Shown piece after piece: positions 29,995 to 43,286 of a stretch of DNA of 64,000 nucleotides. Source of the stretch: Bradyrhizobium daqingense (GTDB taxonomy: Bacteria > Pseudomonadota > Alphaproteobacteria > Rhizobiales > Xanthobacteraceae); NCBI RefSeq assembly GCF_021044685.1, contig NZ_CP088014.1, positions 3,272,001-3,336,000 on the forward strand, written 5' to 3'. The notes under the pieces are model-generated. The model was not told the DNA's origin. It searched no databases and saw nothing but the letters and a program-made list of their open reading frames with translations. Position numbers and translations under genes: made by a program. How positions within the stretch are numbered: position 1 is the first letter of the stretch; each line of letters starts with the position of its first letter.

Positions 29995-30216
29995 ATGGGG
30001 GGCGCGATGGAGGAAGACCCGGACGATTACCGGATCCTGAAATTGCGCGCCGAGATTCTGGAATTGGGTTCTGCCATCAGGCAATTGCAGCGCGAGGGCC
30101 TCGAGGATGCTGCGGCCCAACTCCTGATCGCGCGCAAGCGGGCGCTGCTCGATCGTCTCGCAAAAAACAGTCCCGCAACGCGCAGCCCTAACGTCACTGA
30201 CATCCGGCGCAGCTAA
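29995..30216 (+). CDS. Small helical hypothetical protein
   Basis: 73 residues from ATG 29995, or 69 from ATG 30007, which has gggggcgcg before it. It starts 3 bp after the previous gene's stop. A long helix covers DYRILKLRAEILELGSAIRQ and LEDAAAQLLIARKRALLDRL. Length and helical pattern are similar to its partner, so they might be related or interact. A terminator follows. Confidence 0.6.
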   Translation: MGGAMEEDPDDYRILKLRAEILELGSAIRQLQREGLEDAAAQLLIARKRALLDRLAKNSPATRSPNVTDIRRS

Positions 30217-30249
30217 GCGCCGACCATGTGGCGCGAGAGGGTTTACGTG

Positions 30250-30276
30250 AAAGTCCCGCGCAGAACGCGGGACTTT
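30250..30276. terminator. Bidirectional intrinsic terminator
   Basis: aaagtcccgcg (30250-30260), loop cagaa, cgcgggacttt (30266-30276) plus an extra T. It lies between convergent genes ending at 30216 and 30300 and has A and T tracts suitable for both strands. Confidence 0.85.
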
Positions 30277-30299
30277 TGAATCGGCTTACCGTGCAGAGC

Positions 30300-30542
30300 T
30301 CACTTGGCGTTATTCGTGCCGCCCTTGTTGGTCATCGTGCCGCCCTGGTCGGAGCCCGGACCAGAGCCGCCCTGACCGGAGGGATCGGCGCCCTTGGAGG
30401 TCTTGGTGTTGGCGCCGGTGGTCTGCGACGATGACATCGAGGATCCATGCTTTGCCTTGTGCGACTTCGCCTGCGCGGCGAAGGGTGCGGCGGCGAGGCC
30501 GGTTGCCAGCATCACGGCGAGTGCGAGCTTGGTCGTCTTCAT
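30300..30542 (-). CDS. Small secreted Ser/Thr/Gly-rich protein
   Basis: 80 residues. Signal peptide MKTTKLALAVMLATGLAAAP with cleavage near AAQA-KS. The mature 55 residues are low-complexity (SMSSSQTTGANTKTSKGADP, then GGSGPGSDQGGTMTNKGG), predicted disordered. A perfect EcfG-type promoter motif lies 39 bp upstream. Function unknown. Similar short periplasmic proteins with Gly/Ser tails are common in Bradyrhizobium. Confidence 0.8.
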   Translation of the reverse strand: MKTTKLALAVMLATGLAAAPFAAQAKSHKAKHGSSMSSSQTTGANTKTSKGADPSGQGGSGPGSDQGGTMTNKGGTNNAK

Positions 30543-30580
30543 GTAAGGGAACTCCCTGAGTTAAATTGACGCAGGCGGCC

Positions 30581-30605
30581 AACGGCCGTTGGTCGCAGGA
30601 GTTCC
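30581..30605 (-). promoter_or_regulatory. EcfG-like promoter, GGAAC-N16-CGTT (consensus)
   Basis: Reverse-strand GGAAC (30601-30605) and CGTT (30581-30584), 16-nt spacer, 39 bp before ATG 30542. Confidence 0.7.
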
Positions 30606-30637
30606 CCGACAAAGCGTCTCCCTACGTCACGGATGCT

Positions 30638-30895
30638 TCAAGATTGGTTGTTCTCTTCCAGGATGAACACGACGCCGGTCAGCGTGGCGCCGATCGTGAA
30701 CGTCGTCACCAGTGTGAGGACGAAGACGATGGCGGCCTGGCTTCCGCCGTTCTTGAGCAGGTTGGCGACGGCTGGATTGCACAGAATGAGCGCGAGGCTG
30801 AAGGAAAGGCCGAGCGCTGCGCCCATCATCGCGTGTGTCATCAGCTTGATGAGGCCGGTGGGAGAGATCAGGTCGGACGACTTTTTCGCGCGCAT
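30638..30895 (-). CDS. Small two-TM membrane protein
   Basis: 85 residues from ATG 30895 (MRAKKSSDLISPTGLIKLMT). An in-frame start further upstream would overlap the promoter motif. Two hydrophobic helices (about 23-44 and 53-78) joined by a short loop NLLKNGGSQ, ending in EENNQS. Inner-membrane location likely, function unknown. A consensus EcfG-type motif lies 27 bp upstream. Confidence 0.7.
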   Translation of the reverse strand: MRAKKSSDLISPTGLIKLMTHAMMGAALGLSFSLALILCNPAVANLLKNGGSQAAIVFVLTLVTTFTIGATLTGVVFILEENNQS

Positions 30896-30921
30896 GGAAC
30901 AATGTCCCGAGCTGGCTTGCA

Positions 30922-30946
30922 AACGCACGCGGCATTCACTGGTTCC
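30922..30946 (-). promoter_or_regulatory. EcfG-like promoter, GGAAC-N16-CGTT (consensus)
   Basis: Reverse-strand GGAAC (30942-30946) and CGTT (30922-30925), 27 bp upstream of the membrane-protein start at 30895. Confidence 0.7.
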
Positions 30947-31035
30947 ATCCGGATGAAGGAATTGTCATCGCCGGCTTCATCCGACGTTCATGCCGGGCTT
31001 GCGAAGATGACGCCATCAACACGGGAATAGTCGAT

Positions 31036-31257
31036 ATGGGCAAGGTAGTCTTTCTGTACCGCTCGCTGGCCTATCGCAATGCGGCCGCGGACATCCTGCG
31101 TAAGGCACGCAAGCTCCCGCGCGGCGCAGAACGAAGTGCGGCTCGCCGCTATGCGAAGGCGTTACGCGATCTCTCCCGAACGGAAGCCTGGCTCGAAGGA
31201 CGCATTGCGCGCGATCCACGAACCGAGCAGCGCATGACGGGCGCGGCGTCCGGTTAG
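31036..31257 (+). CDS. Small basic hypothetical protein
   Basis: 73 residues, Arg-rich helical: YRSLAYRNAAADILRKARKL, GAERSAARRYAKALRDLSRT. No known domain. Its stop overlaps the convergent HWE kinase stop by 4 bp. The pattern of aromatic and arginine residues (one helix, then a second ending in TEAWLEGRI) resembles other short rhizobial proteins that end in an A-W-L-x-G helix, but this is only a resemblance. Confidence 0.6.
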   Translation: MGKVVFLYRSLAYRNAAADILRKARKLPRGAERSAARRYAKALRDLSRTEAWLEGRIARDPRTEQRMTGAASG

Positions 31258-32744
31258 CCGGAGGCGCGCTGCAATTCGGCCGCGGCTGCGGCATCGAACT
31301 TGCCGGGTCCGGTGGTCGCCGCGGTCTTGCGCGTCAACGGCACCTCCAGGCGGCACAACAGGCCCTCGGCACGCCAATCGAATTGCGCCTGTCCGCCGAG
31401 CTGGGACTCGACGCTCGCAAGCAGGCTCCGCGTTCCGAAGCCGCGGGATTTCGGCGTCCTGACCAGCGGGCCGCCGGATTCCTCCCAGGTGAGCGTGAGG
31501 CGGTCGTCCTCGGCCTGCCAGGCGATTATGAGCCGTCCCGACCGCGTCGACAGCGCGCCATACTTGGCCGAGTTGGTGAAGAGCTCGTGCAGAGCGAGCG
31601 CTAGCGTCTGGGCGGTTGCCGGCAGCAACTGAACTTCGGGGCCTGCCAACTTGATCTGGCCGCCCAGCGAATAGGGCGCAAGCTCCTCGTCGATCAGCTT
31701 GGAGAGCTCGGCGCCCTGCCAGCTCGACAGTGACAGGATGGTGTGGACGCGCGCCAGCGCGTTGATGCGCCCCTCGACGGCATTGACATAGGCCTTGACC
31801 TCGTCGGCCCGGGTGAGGCGCACGATCGATTGCGCCAACGCCAGCGCATTCTTGGCGCGATGGTCGACTTCCCGCGCAAGGAGATTCTGCCGCTCCTCGG
31901 CGCGCTTGCGTTCGGTGATGTCCACGGTGACGCCGCTCACCCGCACCACGCGGCCGTTATCGTCGATGGTTGCGGCCGCCGTGCCGACGCACCAGCGCAC
32001 CTCCCCGTCGGGCCGCACGATGCGGAATTCGGTTTCATAGGCGCGCGTGCCGCTGTTGAACTCGGCGATCGCCTTGCGCAACTGGTCGACGTCATCGGGA
32101 TGCAGCAACGCCTGGACGTTGGCCGGATTGACCTCGAATCTCTCCGGGCCGACGCCGAAGATGCGATACTGGCCTTCGTCCCACATCCAGTCGCCGGTGA
32201 TCCAGTCCCAGTCCCAGGAGCCCATCTTGCCGGCGGCGATCGCCATGCTGCGCCGCTGCTCGCTTTCGCGCAGCTTGGCGGTGGAGTTTTCCAGCTCGGC
32301 GGTGCGCGCGCGGACGCGGTCCTCGAGCTCCTGGTTCAGTCGCTCGAGCTCGCGCGTCTTGCGATAGAGTTCGGAGAACACCTTGATCTTGGCGCGCAGC
32401 ACCTCCGGCACGACCGGCACCGGAACGTAATCGACCGCGCCCATCTCGTAACCGCGCAACCGATCGATGTCGCTGACCTGAATGGCAGAGATGAAGATCA
32501 TCGCGGTCTTCTGGAAGCGCGGATGCTCGCGGATCATCGCGGCGAGCTCGAAACCGTCGAGCTCGGGCATGCAGACGTCGACCAGGATCACCGCGATCTC
32601 GGTCTTGAGCAGGACCTCCAGCGCCTCGCGTCCGGACGAGGCGATCACGAGGTTCTCGCCGAGGTCTTTCAATATCACCTCATAGGCGAGCAGCTTGGCA
32701 GGCTGGTCGTCGACGAGCAGGATGTTGACCTTTTCGTGGTCCAT
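31254..32744 (-). CDS. REC-PAS-HWE histidine kinase (response-regulator-fused sensor kinase)
   Basis: 496 residues from ATG 32744, 14 bp after the stop of the giant hybrid kinase, so it is co-transcribed with it. REC domain 1-120 with phosphoacceptor Asp56 in VDVCMPELDG; the usual conserved lysine is missing (DYVPVPVVPE). Coiled coil about 125-165. PAS/PAC about 170-280. HWE kinase about 285-465: His295 in VDHRAKNALALAQSI, ALHELFTNSAKYGAL, LTWEESGGP and GFGTRSLL. HWE/HisKA_2 kinases often feed the PhyR-NepR-EcfG general stress pathway, which fits the motifs nearby. The REC domain could receive phosphate from the upstream kinase. Confidence 0.92.
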   Translation of the reverse strand: MDHEKVNILLVDDQPAKLLAYEVILKDLGENLVIASSGREALEVLLKTEIAVILVDVCMPELDGFELAAMIREHPRFQKTAMIFISAIQVSDIDRLRGYEMGAVDYVPVPVVPEVLRAKIKVFSELYRKTRELERLNQELEDRVRARTAELENSTAKLRESEQRRSMAIAAGKMGSWDWDWITGDWMWDEGQYRIFGVGPERFEVNPANVQALLHPDDVDQLRKAIAEFNSGTRAYETEFRIVRPDGEVRWCVGTAAATIDDNGRVVRVSGVTVDITERKRAEERQNLLAREVDHRAKNALALAQSIVRLTRADEVKAYVNAVEGRINALARVHTILSLSSWQGAELSKLIDEELAPYSLGGQIKLAGPEVQLLPATAQTLALALHELFTNSAKYGALSTRSGRLIIAWQAEDDRLTLTWEESGGPLVRTPKSRGFGTRSLLASVESQLGGQAQFDWRAEGLLCRLEVPLTRKTAATTGPGKFDAAAAAELQRASG

Positions 32745-32758
32745 TCGCGGATCCAAAC

Positions 32759-39058
<6,300 letters not shown>

Positions 39059-39196
39059 ACTTGATTCCCCCGCAGGCGTCGGCCGAATCCAAGGCGTGAC
39101 GCGTTCAGTCAAAATAGAGCGTCAGCCTAATTCGAAATCAAGCGCCAAGGTGCGGCGCGAGAATGTGGAACCTGCTTTGCTCAGCCCGATGTCAGT

Positions 39197-39222
39197 AACG
39201 TCCATCCCCCCGAATTGGTTCC
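39197..39222 (-). promoter_or_regulatory. EcfG-like promoter, GGAAC-N17-CGTT, upstream of the HAMP kinase
   Basis: Reverse-strand GGAAC (39218-39222) and CGTT (39197-39200), 17-nt spacer, about 140 bp before the kinase ATG. Confidence 0.5.
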
Positions 39223-39270
39223 ATGCCAGGTCCAGAGATTTGGCCTCCGCCCGGCGGCCCGATACCCTTC

Positions 39271-39295
39271 GGAACGGAGCTGCGGCCCTGCGGTT
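39271..39295 (+). promoter_or_regulatory. EcfG-like promoter, GGAAC-N16-GGTT
   Basis: ggaac (39271-39275) and ggtt (39292-39295), 25 bp before ATG 39320 and upstream of its AGGAGG. Confidence 0.6.
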
Positions 39296-39319
39296 ACCCA
39301 GCAGGACAGGAGGACGCAA

Positions 39320-39604
39320 ATGAAAGCTGGATTGGCTGCCATCATCGCCGTGTTGTTTGCCGGATCGGCCCTCGCCCAGGGCGGCGAGCCCAGCGGTCGT
39401 GGGGCCGTGACCGGCGATCCAGCCGCAAGCTCGGCGACCCCCCGTGCCGATACGCCGACCACGGGTACGGCCAACCGGTCGAACCCCAGCGGCAGCGGCA
39501 CTTCGACCTCGGGCGGGAAGGACGACAATAGGGATGGAGGCCGGGACAAGATGCCGGAGAGCAACCGGACAGTGCTTCCGGAGAGTCAGCAACGTCCGAA
39601 GTAG
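39320..39604 (+). CDS. Small secreted low-complexity protein
   Basis: 94 residues with a near-perfect aggagg SD. Signal peptide MKAGLAAIIAVLFAGSALAQ, cleaved at about ALA-QG. The mature part is Gly/Ser/Thr/Asn-rich (GRGAVTGDPAASSATPRADT, then NRSNPSGSGTSTSGGKDDNR) and ends in polar residues. Predicted disordered, periplasmic or extracellular. Similar in style to the product at 30300-30542, and also preceded by an EcfG-like motif. It converges on the DUF4142 gene 9 bp away. Confidence 0.8.
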   Translation: MKAGLAAIIAVLFAGSALAQGGEPSGRGAVTGDPAASSATPRADTPTTGTANRSNPSGSGTSTSGGKDDNRDGGRDKMPESNRTVLPESQQRPK

Positions 39605-39613
39605 GAGAGCGGA

Positions 39614-40129
39614 CTACTTGTCCGCCATGGTGCGCTCGGCGGCCTTGACCTGTGCGCGCAGCAGAGGCAGCTGTTCGCGCGCGAAGGCTGCAAGCGCGGC
39701 ATTGTCGGGCGCCTTCAGGTAGCGTTCGAGCAACTCAATGGTCGCTTCATATTCGGGAATCTGCGAGGCGTAAAAGCTTCTGACGTAGGTGGGTCCGTCC
39801 GAAGTTTCAGGCTCGACGAGGCTCGCGCTGGCCGACGCCGTCTTGCTGACGCGGGGTTCCGCACCGATCGTCTCTTGGATGTGTTTCAGCGCCTTGTCGC
39901 GCTTGGCCGCTTCCTCGGCGCGCAATGCGGCAAGATTCTTGACCTCCGCATTGCCCTTCAGGTCGGTGCTTTCCAACAGGCCCTGCTGGAAGCGGCTGAA
40001 GGCATAGAGGCCGCTGATGACGTCGGTTGCGCTCGGCGGCGTGCGGTCGCCAAGCTTACGGTCGCCCGTGCTGTCGGCAAGCGCTGCGGTGCTGATGGAT
40101 GCCAGGATGATCGCGACAAAGATTCGCAT
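39614..40129 (-). CDS. DUF4142-like periplasmic helical protein, copy 1
   Basis: 171 residues from ATG 40129. Signal peptide MRIFVAIILASISTAALADS. The mature part is helical: SGLYAFSRFQQGLLESTDLK, VKNLAALRAEEAAKRDKALK, SFYASQIPEYEATIELLERY, then FAREQLPLLRAQVKAAERTM. This four-helix ferritin-like layout is that of DUF4142, and a second family member lies at 44380-44931. A consensus GGAAC-N16-CGTT motif ends 7 bp before the ATG, which would give an almost leaderless transcript. Function unknown; the family is often stress-associated. Confidence 0.8.
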   Translation of the reverse strand: MRIFVAIILASISTAALADSTGDRKLGDRTPPSATDVISGLYAFSRFQQGLLESTDLKGNAEVKNLAALRAEEAAKRDKALKHIQETIGAEPRVSKTASASASLVEPETSDGPTYVRSFYASQIPEYEATIELLERYLKAPDNAALAAFAREQLPLLRAQVKAAERTMADK

Positions 40130-40136
40130 CGATGCC

Positions 40137-40161
40137 AACGAACGATGGCACGCCAAGTTCC
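40137..40161 (-). promoter_or_regulatory. EcfG-like promoter, GGAAC-N16-CGTT (consensus), almost leaderless
   Basis: Reverse-strand GGAAC (40157-40161) and CGTT (40137-40140). The -10 element ends only 7 bp before ATG 40129. Confidence 0.6.
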
Positions 40162-40222
40162 CGAACGTTACGATGTCGTAAGGGCATTGCGACCACGGAG
40201 TTCCGTCCCCACGTCTTTCTGC

Positions 40223-40417
40223 ATGAAACAGTCTGACATTTTCAGGGATAACGCCGACAACTGTCTTCAGCTCGCCGAGCGAGCTGAAGGGCAACCCGCT
40301 TACAAACGCTATTCGCGTATGGCGGACGCCTGGACGGCGCTTGCGAAGGAACAGGATTGGCTGGACGGGGAAATCCCGCCGCTCACGGTCCATCTCCCCC
40401 AGAAGCAGGACAGGTAG
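40223..40417 (+). CDS. Small hypothetical protein (FRDNADNC / EQDWLDG motif)
   Basis: 64 residues from ATG 40223, without a clear SD. The pattern F-R-x-N-A-x2-C-x2-L-A-E-x-A, then Y-x-R-Y-x-R-M-A-x-A-W and L-A-x-E-Q-D-W-L-D-G is one I associate with a common family of short rhizobial proteins. Two helices, one conserved cysteine, cytoplasmic. It may be distantly related to the ENVRRYR proteins, which share the W-x2-LA-x-E-like core. Divergent from the DUF4142 gene. Confidence 0.65.
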   Translation: MKQSDIFRDNADNCLQLAERAEGQPAYKRYSRMADAWTALAKEQDWLDGEIPPLTVHLPQKQDR

Positions 40418-40526
40418 GCGCCTGTGGAGCCGTGTGTGAATCCGCGCACGGAATGCAAAAGACCGGTCCAGGATCATCCGTGAACGGTCCATCGCATTGA
40501 TGTTCGATTCCAGAAGGAGGTTTGCA

Positions 40527-40658
40527 ATGGCTCCACGTCTGGCTCTTGTGTCACTGATCCTCGCTTTTGGCGTTTCGGTCGCGTTCGCGACGGTCACGAC
40601 AGTACGGCAGGTGCATCTGGAAAAGGCATCGGCCGCGGTCCACGCGGCCCACAGTTAG
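40527..40658 (+). CDS. Tiny 43-residue membrane or secreted protein
   Basis: ATG 40527, stop TAG 40656-40658, with a strong gaaggagg SD 7 nt upstream. It has one hydrophobic helix near the N-terminus (LALVSLILAFGVSVAFATVT) and a short basic/His-containing tail (VRQVHLEK, VHAAHS). It could be a single-pass inner-membrane peptide. The good SD and clean stop support coding despite the length. Confidence 0.65.
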   Translation: MAPRLALVSLILAFGVSVAFATVTTVRQVHLEKASAAVHAAHS

Positions 40659-40676
40659 CGGCGGTCTTGATGCGCC

Positions 40677-40701
40677 GGAACAATCGACGGGCCTGCGCGT
40701 A
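40677..40701 (+). promoter_or_regulatory. EcfG-like promoter, GGAAC-N16-CGTA (one mismatch)
   Basis: ggaac (40677-40681) and cgta (40698-40701), 35 bp before ATG 40736. Confidence 0.4.
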
Positions 40702-40735
40702 ACGCTTCGAACATCAAGAGAGGCGAGAGCAGATC

Positions 40736-40939
40736 ATGGCCCATTCCGACCACGGTATCGTCAAGGACAAGCGGGCGGAGGAGCAGCCGCGCGATAAGCA
40801 GCGTGCGCAATCTGTGCACAAGACCGATCCCAAGGGCTCCCCCACGCGGGAGGCGACGCGCGATCCCAAGCTGAACGATGAGAGCAAGACGCCGGGTTCC
40901 GGTGCGATGCCTGACGGATCAAGCGACGCTACGGGGTAG
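40736..40939 (+). CDS. Small hydrophilic disordered protein
   Basis: 67 residues, almost entirely charged or polar (VKDKRAEEQPRDKQRAQSVH, KTDPKGSPTREATRDPKLND, then SKTPGSGAMPDGSSDATG). SD agaggcgaga before the ATG. No hydrophobic core, so probably disordered, in the manner of small hydrophilin-like stress proteins. No named family. An EcfG-like motif with one mismatch lies upstream. Confidence 0.65.
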   Translation: MAHSDHGIVKDKRAEEQPRDKQRAQSVHKTDPKGSPTREATRDPKLNDESKTPGSGAMPDGSSDATG

Positions 40940-41081
40940 CCGTCACGCGGAACGAATCCCCGCGCGAAGAGTCGACGGATTGCTTCCGGTTGTCATGCCC
41001 CCGGTGCGCCGGAAGCAATCTCCAAGGACGGCCTCGGCACCCTGTGCCGGGGCCGTTTGCTTGGGCGAACGGCTCTGCGGA

Positions 41082-41330
41082 TTACTTCTCGGCCTCGCCC
41101 TCTGAATCTCCCTGGGTGTGTCCGTCGGGTCCGCGGCCGAATACGCCAAAACTGCTGGACTTCACGCCGGCTGCCGCATCGACGCCCGCCGCAGCCAGCC
41201 CGAATTTGAGCAGTTCGCGCACCGCGGCAGCTCGCGTCGGCATGCGATGCTTGAATCGAAAATCATCGATGGCGGCCAGCTCTTCCGGCGAGAGCATGAC
41301 CTGCAGGCGCTCGGCGCGAAGGTCGTTCAT
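41082..41330 (-). CDS. Ribbon-helix-helix (CopG/MetJ-type) DNA-binding protein
   Basis: 82 residues. A short beta strand (ERLQVMLS) then two helices, PEELAAIDDFRFKHRMP and TRAAAVRELLKFGLAAAGV, is the standard ribbon-helix-helix pattern of chromosomal antitoxin-like or autonomous repressors. The tail is Gly/Ser/acid-rich (VFGRGPDGHTQGDSEGEAEK). No toxin gene is adjacent. A 27-bp perfect palindrome and an EcfG-like motif lie directly upstream, so it probably represses its own stress-inducible promoter. Confidence 0.8.
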   Translation of the reverse strand: MNDLRAERLQVMLSPEELAAIDDFRFKHRMPTRAAAVRELLKFGLAAAGVDAAAGVKSSSFGVFGRGPDGHTQGDSEGEAEK

Positions 41331-41349
41331 GGTCGATCACGCGAATTGA

Positions 41350-41376
41350 GCAGGTTGAGTAACTTACTCAACCTGC
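41350..41376. promoter_or_regulatory. 27-bp perfect palindrome upstream of the RHH gene (operator)
   Basis: gcaggttgagtaa-c-ttactcaacctgc, two perfect 13-bp arms around one base. It starts 20 bp upstream of the RHH ATG and overlaps the predicted -10 element (GGTT at 41370-41373). Confidence 0.8.
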
Positions 41377-41394
41377 GAGCTCCGAGCAAGTTCC
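41370..41394 (-). promoter_or_regulatory. EcfG-like promoter of the RHH gene, GGAAC-N16-GGTT
   Basis: Reverse-strand GGAAC (41390-41394) and GGTT (41370-41373). The -10 lies inside the palindrome, so repressor binding would block it. Confidence 0.6.
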
Positions 41395-41502
41395 ACAAGT
41401 AGCGGAGGAATCCCTAAGTGAGTAGGAAATACAAATAAAATCAACGTGTTATGGTTGAACGTCTCGTGCGCTGGTGCATTTCCGTGGAAAGGGAGAAAGG
41501 CC

Positions 41503-41661
41503 ATGACGGACGACGTCAGGTTACCCCGCAAACTTTCCGAAGAGGCGGAAACGCCGAAGCCGGTACGTCCGAGCCATCAGAAGGTCATTGAGGACATCGA
41601 GCGTTGGGCGAACAGCCCGGGCCTGCAGCCACCGAGGACGGACGATACGAAGACGCTCTGA
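41503..41661 (+). CDS. Small hydrophilic hypothetical protein
   Basis: 52 residues with SD gggagaaagg. Sequence TDDVRLPRKLSEEAETPKPV, then SHQKVIEDIERWANSPGLQ. A single helix around VIEDIERWA, the rest polar. No family recognised. The AT-rich stretch 41400-41460 upstream may contain the promoter. It converges with nothing and stands alone. Confidence 0.55.
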   Translation: MTDDVRLPRKLSEEAETPKPVRPSHQKVIEDIERWANSPGLQPPRTDDTKTL

Positions 41662-41818
41662 GCCACACACATTCGAGCAACGCCTCGACGCCCCAAGACA
41701 GCGGCTCCAGCATGAGATCGCGAGACTGCAGGACGGGCAGCAACGCGTCGTTGCGCGCCTCGAACAGCTCCAGACCGCCGCCGAGATGTACGACTTCCTG
41801 ATGCTGCGACAGAAGCTT

Positions 41819-42289
41819 TCAGCTCCGCGCTGGTCGTGGCCCATGTTGGGCCGGTGCGTGGCCTGAGGTGGTGCGAAGCTTCCGCCGCAGCCACCATGCC
41901 GACACCGATACCAGGGTCCAGGCTAGGATGGCGGCGGCGAAGGCTCCGATGATGCTCGTCGATACCACGATGTAGAACGTCGCCGCGAACGCGGCGAGGC
42001 CGATGCTTCCGAGACTGGCGCCCGCTGCGTCCAATGCCGCGGCCTGTTGTCCGCGTCTTCGCCCGCTGAGGCCGGCTTTCTCCTTGGCCCGGCGCTCATG
42101 ACTTTCGATCAGCGTCGCGCTGGCGCAGAAGATGGCGGGAAGCGCGAGAAACAGTCCTCCGATCGCGACGCCGAAATGGCTACCGATGAGTCCTGTCGCG
42201 ACAGTCGCAACGCCGCCGAGAGCGAAACGCACCGCGTATTCGTACCAATGCGTCTGCTTGAGCGCGGCTGGCGACAGCTTGATCAGCAT
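41819..42289 (-). CDS. Membrane protein, DUF3147-like operon member
   Basis: 156 residues from ATG 42289, which overlaps the stop of the upstream gene by one base (TGATG). Four hydrophobic helices: VRFALGGVATVATGLIGSHF, VAIGGLFLALPAIFCASATL, then LAAFAATFYIVVSTSIIGAF and AILAWTLVSVSAWWLRRK. A cytoplasmic loop ESHERRAKEKAGLSGRRRG separates pairs two and three. It belongs to a three-gene operon with the DUF3147 and PAP2 proteins. Function unknown. Confidence 0.75.
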   Translation of the reverse strand: MLIKLSPAALKQTHWYEYAVRFALGGVATVATGLIGSHFGVAIGGLFLALPAIFCASATLIESHERRAKEKAGLSGRRRGQQAAALDAAGASLGSIGLAAFAATFYIVVSTSIIGAFAAAILAWTLVSVSAWWLRRKLRTTSGHAPAQHGPRPARS

Positions 42290-42636
42290 CAGGCGGCCCC
42301 TCCGAAACCGGTGAGCAGGCCGAAGGCGACAGCAAGCCAAACGACAAATGCAAGGATGGTCGCCGCCAGCGCCCCGAGACGAAATCTCATCAGAAGATGG
42401 CAGACGACGACGCTGTAGCAGCCAAGGGCGACCGCGCCATAGATCATGGTCCAGCTCTCGGCCGCGGCATAGTGCGGGCCGTGCTGAACGACCGCGATGC
42501 CAAGCGTGGCGAGAGCGACCGACGGCGCGGCGCCGAGCAGCCCGCCAAAGCTCTTGGGCTTCAGCATGTCGCCGACGATCGCGAACATGGAGACGATCAG
42601 GCCACCGGCAACGAAACGCACGAGATACTCCGTCAT
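42289..42636 (-). CDS. DUF3147 family membrane protein
   Basis: 115 residues. Four helices (VRFVAGGLIVSMFAIVGDML, SVALATLGIAVVQ, TMIYGAVALGCYSVVVCHLL, LAATILAFVVWLAVAFGLL) and the KPKSFGGLLGAAPSVAL motif typical of DUF3147 as I recall it. Start ATG 42636 overlaps the PAP2 stop by 4 nt, and the stop overlaps the next gene by 1 nt, so all three are translationally coupled. A lipid- or wall-related role beside a PAP2 phosphatase is only a guess. Confidence 0.75.
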   Translation of the reverse strand: MTEYLVRFVAGGLIVSMFAIVGDMLKPKSFGGLLGAAPSVALATLGIAVVQHGPHYAAAESWTMIYGAVALGCYSVVVCHLLMRFRLGALAATILAFVVWLAVAFGLLTGFGGAA

Positions 42637-43202
42637 GGCCGTGCCCGCTGCCGCGACCCTGCCAGCGTGAACGGCCTGATGGCTCGCTCGACGATGACGC
42701 CGAGAGTGAAGCCCGCCACCACATCGCTGGCCCAATGCGCGAGTAGCGCCACGCGCGTCAATGACAACGTCACGGCGATGGAGCGTGCCAGGCGGCGCGA
42801 GGCCGGTGGCAACAGGCCGGCGGCTGAGGCGAGGGCGCCCATGTGCACGGCGTGGCCCGAGGGAAACGCGTCGCGGGGGCGCCCCGAATAGGGAACGCCG
42901 CGCCCGTGCCCGCTCGCGGTGAGTCGGTCCGGCCTCGTCTGGTCGAACACGGACTTCAGGATATGCGGCAGCACCGCTGTCGCGAGCGATACTACCAGGA
43001 CGTGATCGGCGATGCGACGGTTCTGCGGACGCCGCAGTCGGGTATAGAGCCATCCCACCGTTGCCAGCGCGACCAGCACATGCTCGTCGGCACCCCAGGT
43101 CATTGCCTGGGCGGCGTGCTCGACCCCCGAGTTGGTATTGTGCGCGATCTCGTTTGCGATCGCCGTGTCCATCCGCGTGGGTTTGACGGTTACGAGAGCC
43201 AT
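42633..43202 (-). CDS. PAP2-type phosphatidic acid phosphatase-like membrane enzyme
   Basis: 189 residues. The three-part phosphatase signature is present: KSVFDQTRPDR, PSGHAVHMG and HWASDVVAG, with the acid-base histidines. Several membrane helices surround it (HVLVALATVGWLY, HVLVVSLATAVLP, VAGFTLGVIVERAI). It probably dephosphorylates a lipid phosphate at the inner-membrane surface. First gene of a three-gene coupled operon with the DUF3147 and DUF3147-like proteins. Confidence 0.88.
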   Translation of the reverse strand: MALVTVKPTRMDTAIANEIAHNTNSGVEHAAQAMTWGADEHVLVALATVGWLYTRLRRPQNRRIADHVLVVSLATAVLPHILKSVFDQTRPDRLTASGHGRGVPYSGRPRDAFPSGHAVHMGALASAAGLLPPASRRLARSIAVTLSLTRVALLAHWASDVVAGFTLGVIVERAIRPFTLAGSRQRARP

Positions 43203-43286
43203 CGGTCAGCCGGCGATTGTTTCTCCATGACAGTTTTGTAAAAGCTGTGAGACAAAGATCGTTCCTGAGTTCGACCGCTGCCTCCG

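Noticed and set aside
41082..41330. Toxin-antitoxin pair
   Set aside because: The RHH protein could be an antitoxin, but no toxin-like ORF lies within several hundred bases on either strand in operon arrangement.
43203..43280. EcfG-like promoter before the PAP2 operon
   Set aside because: A GGAAC is present on the right strand, but the -10 position reads CTTT, too far from consensus to claim.
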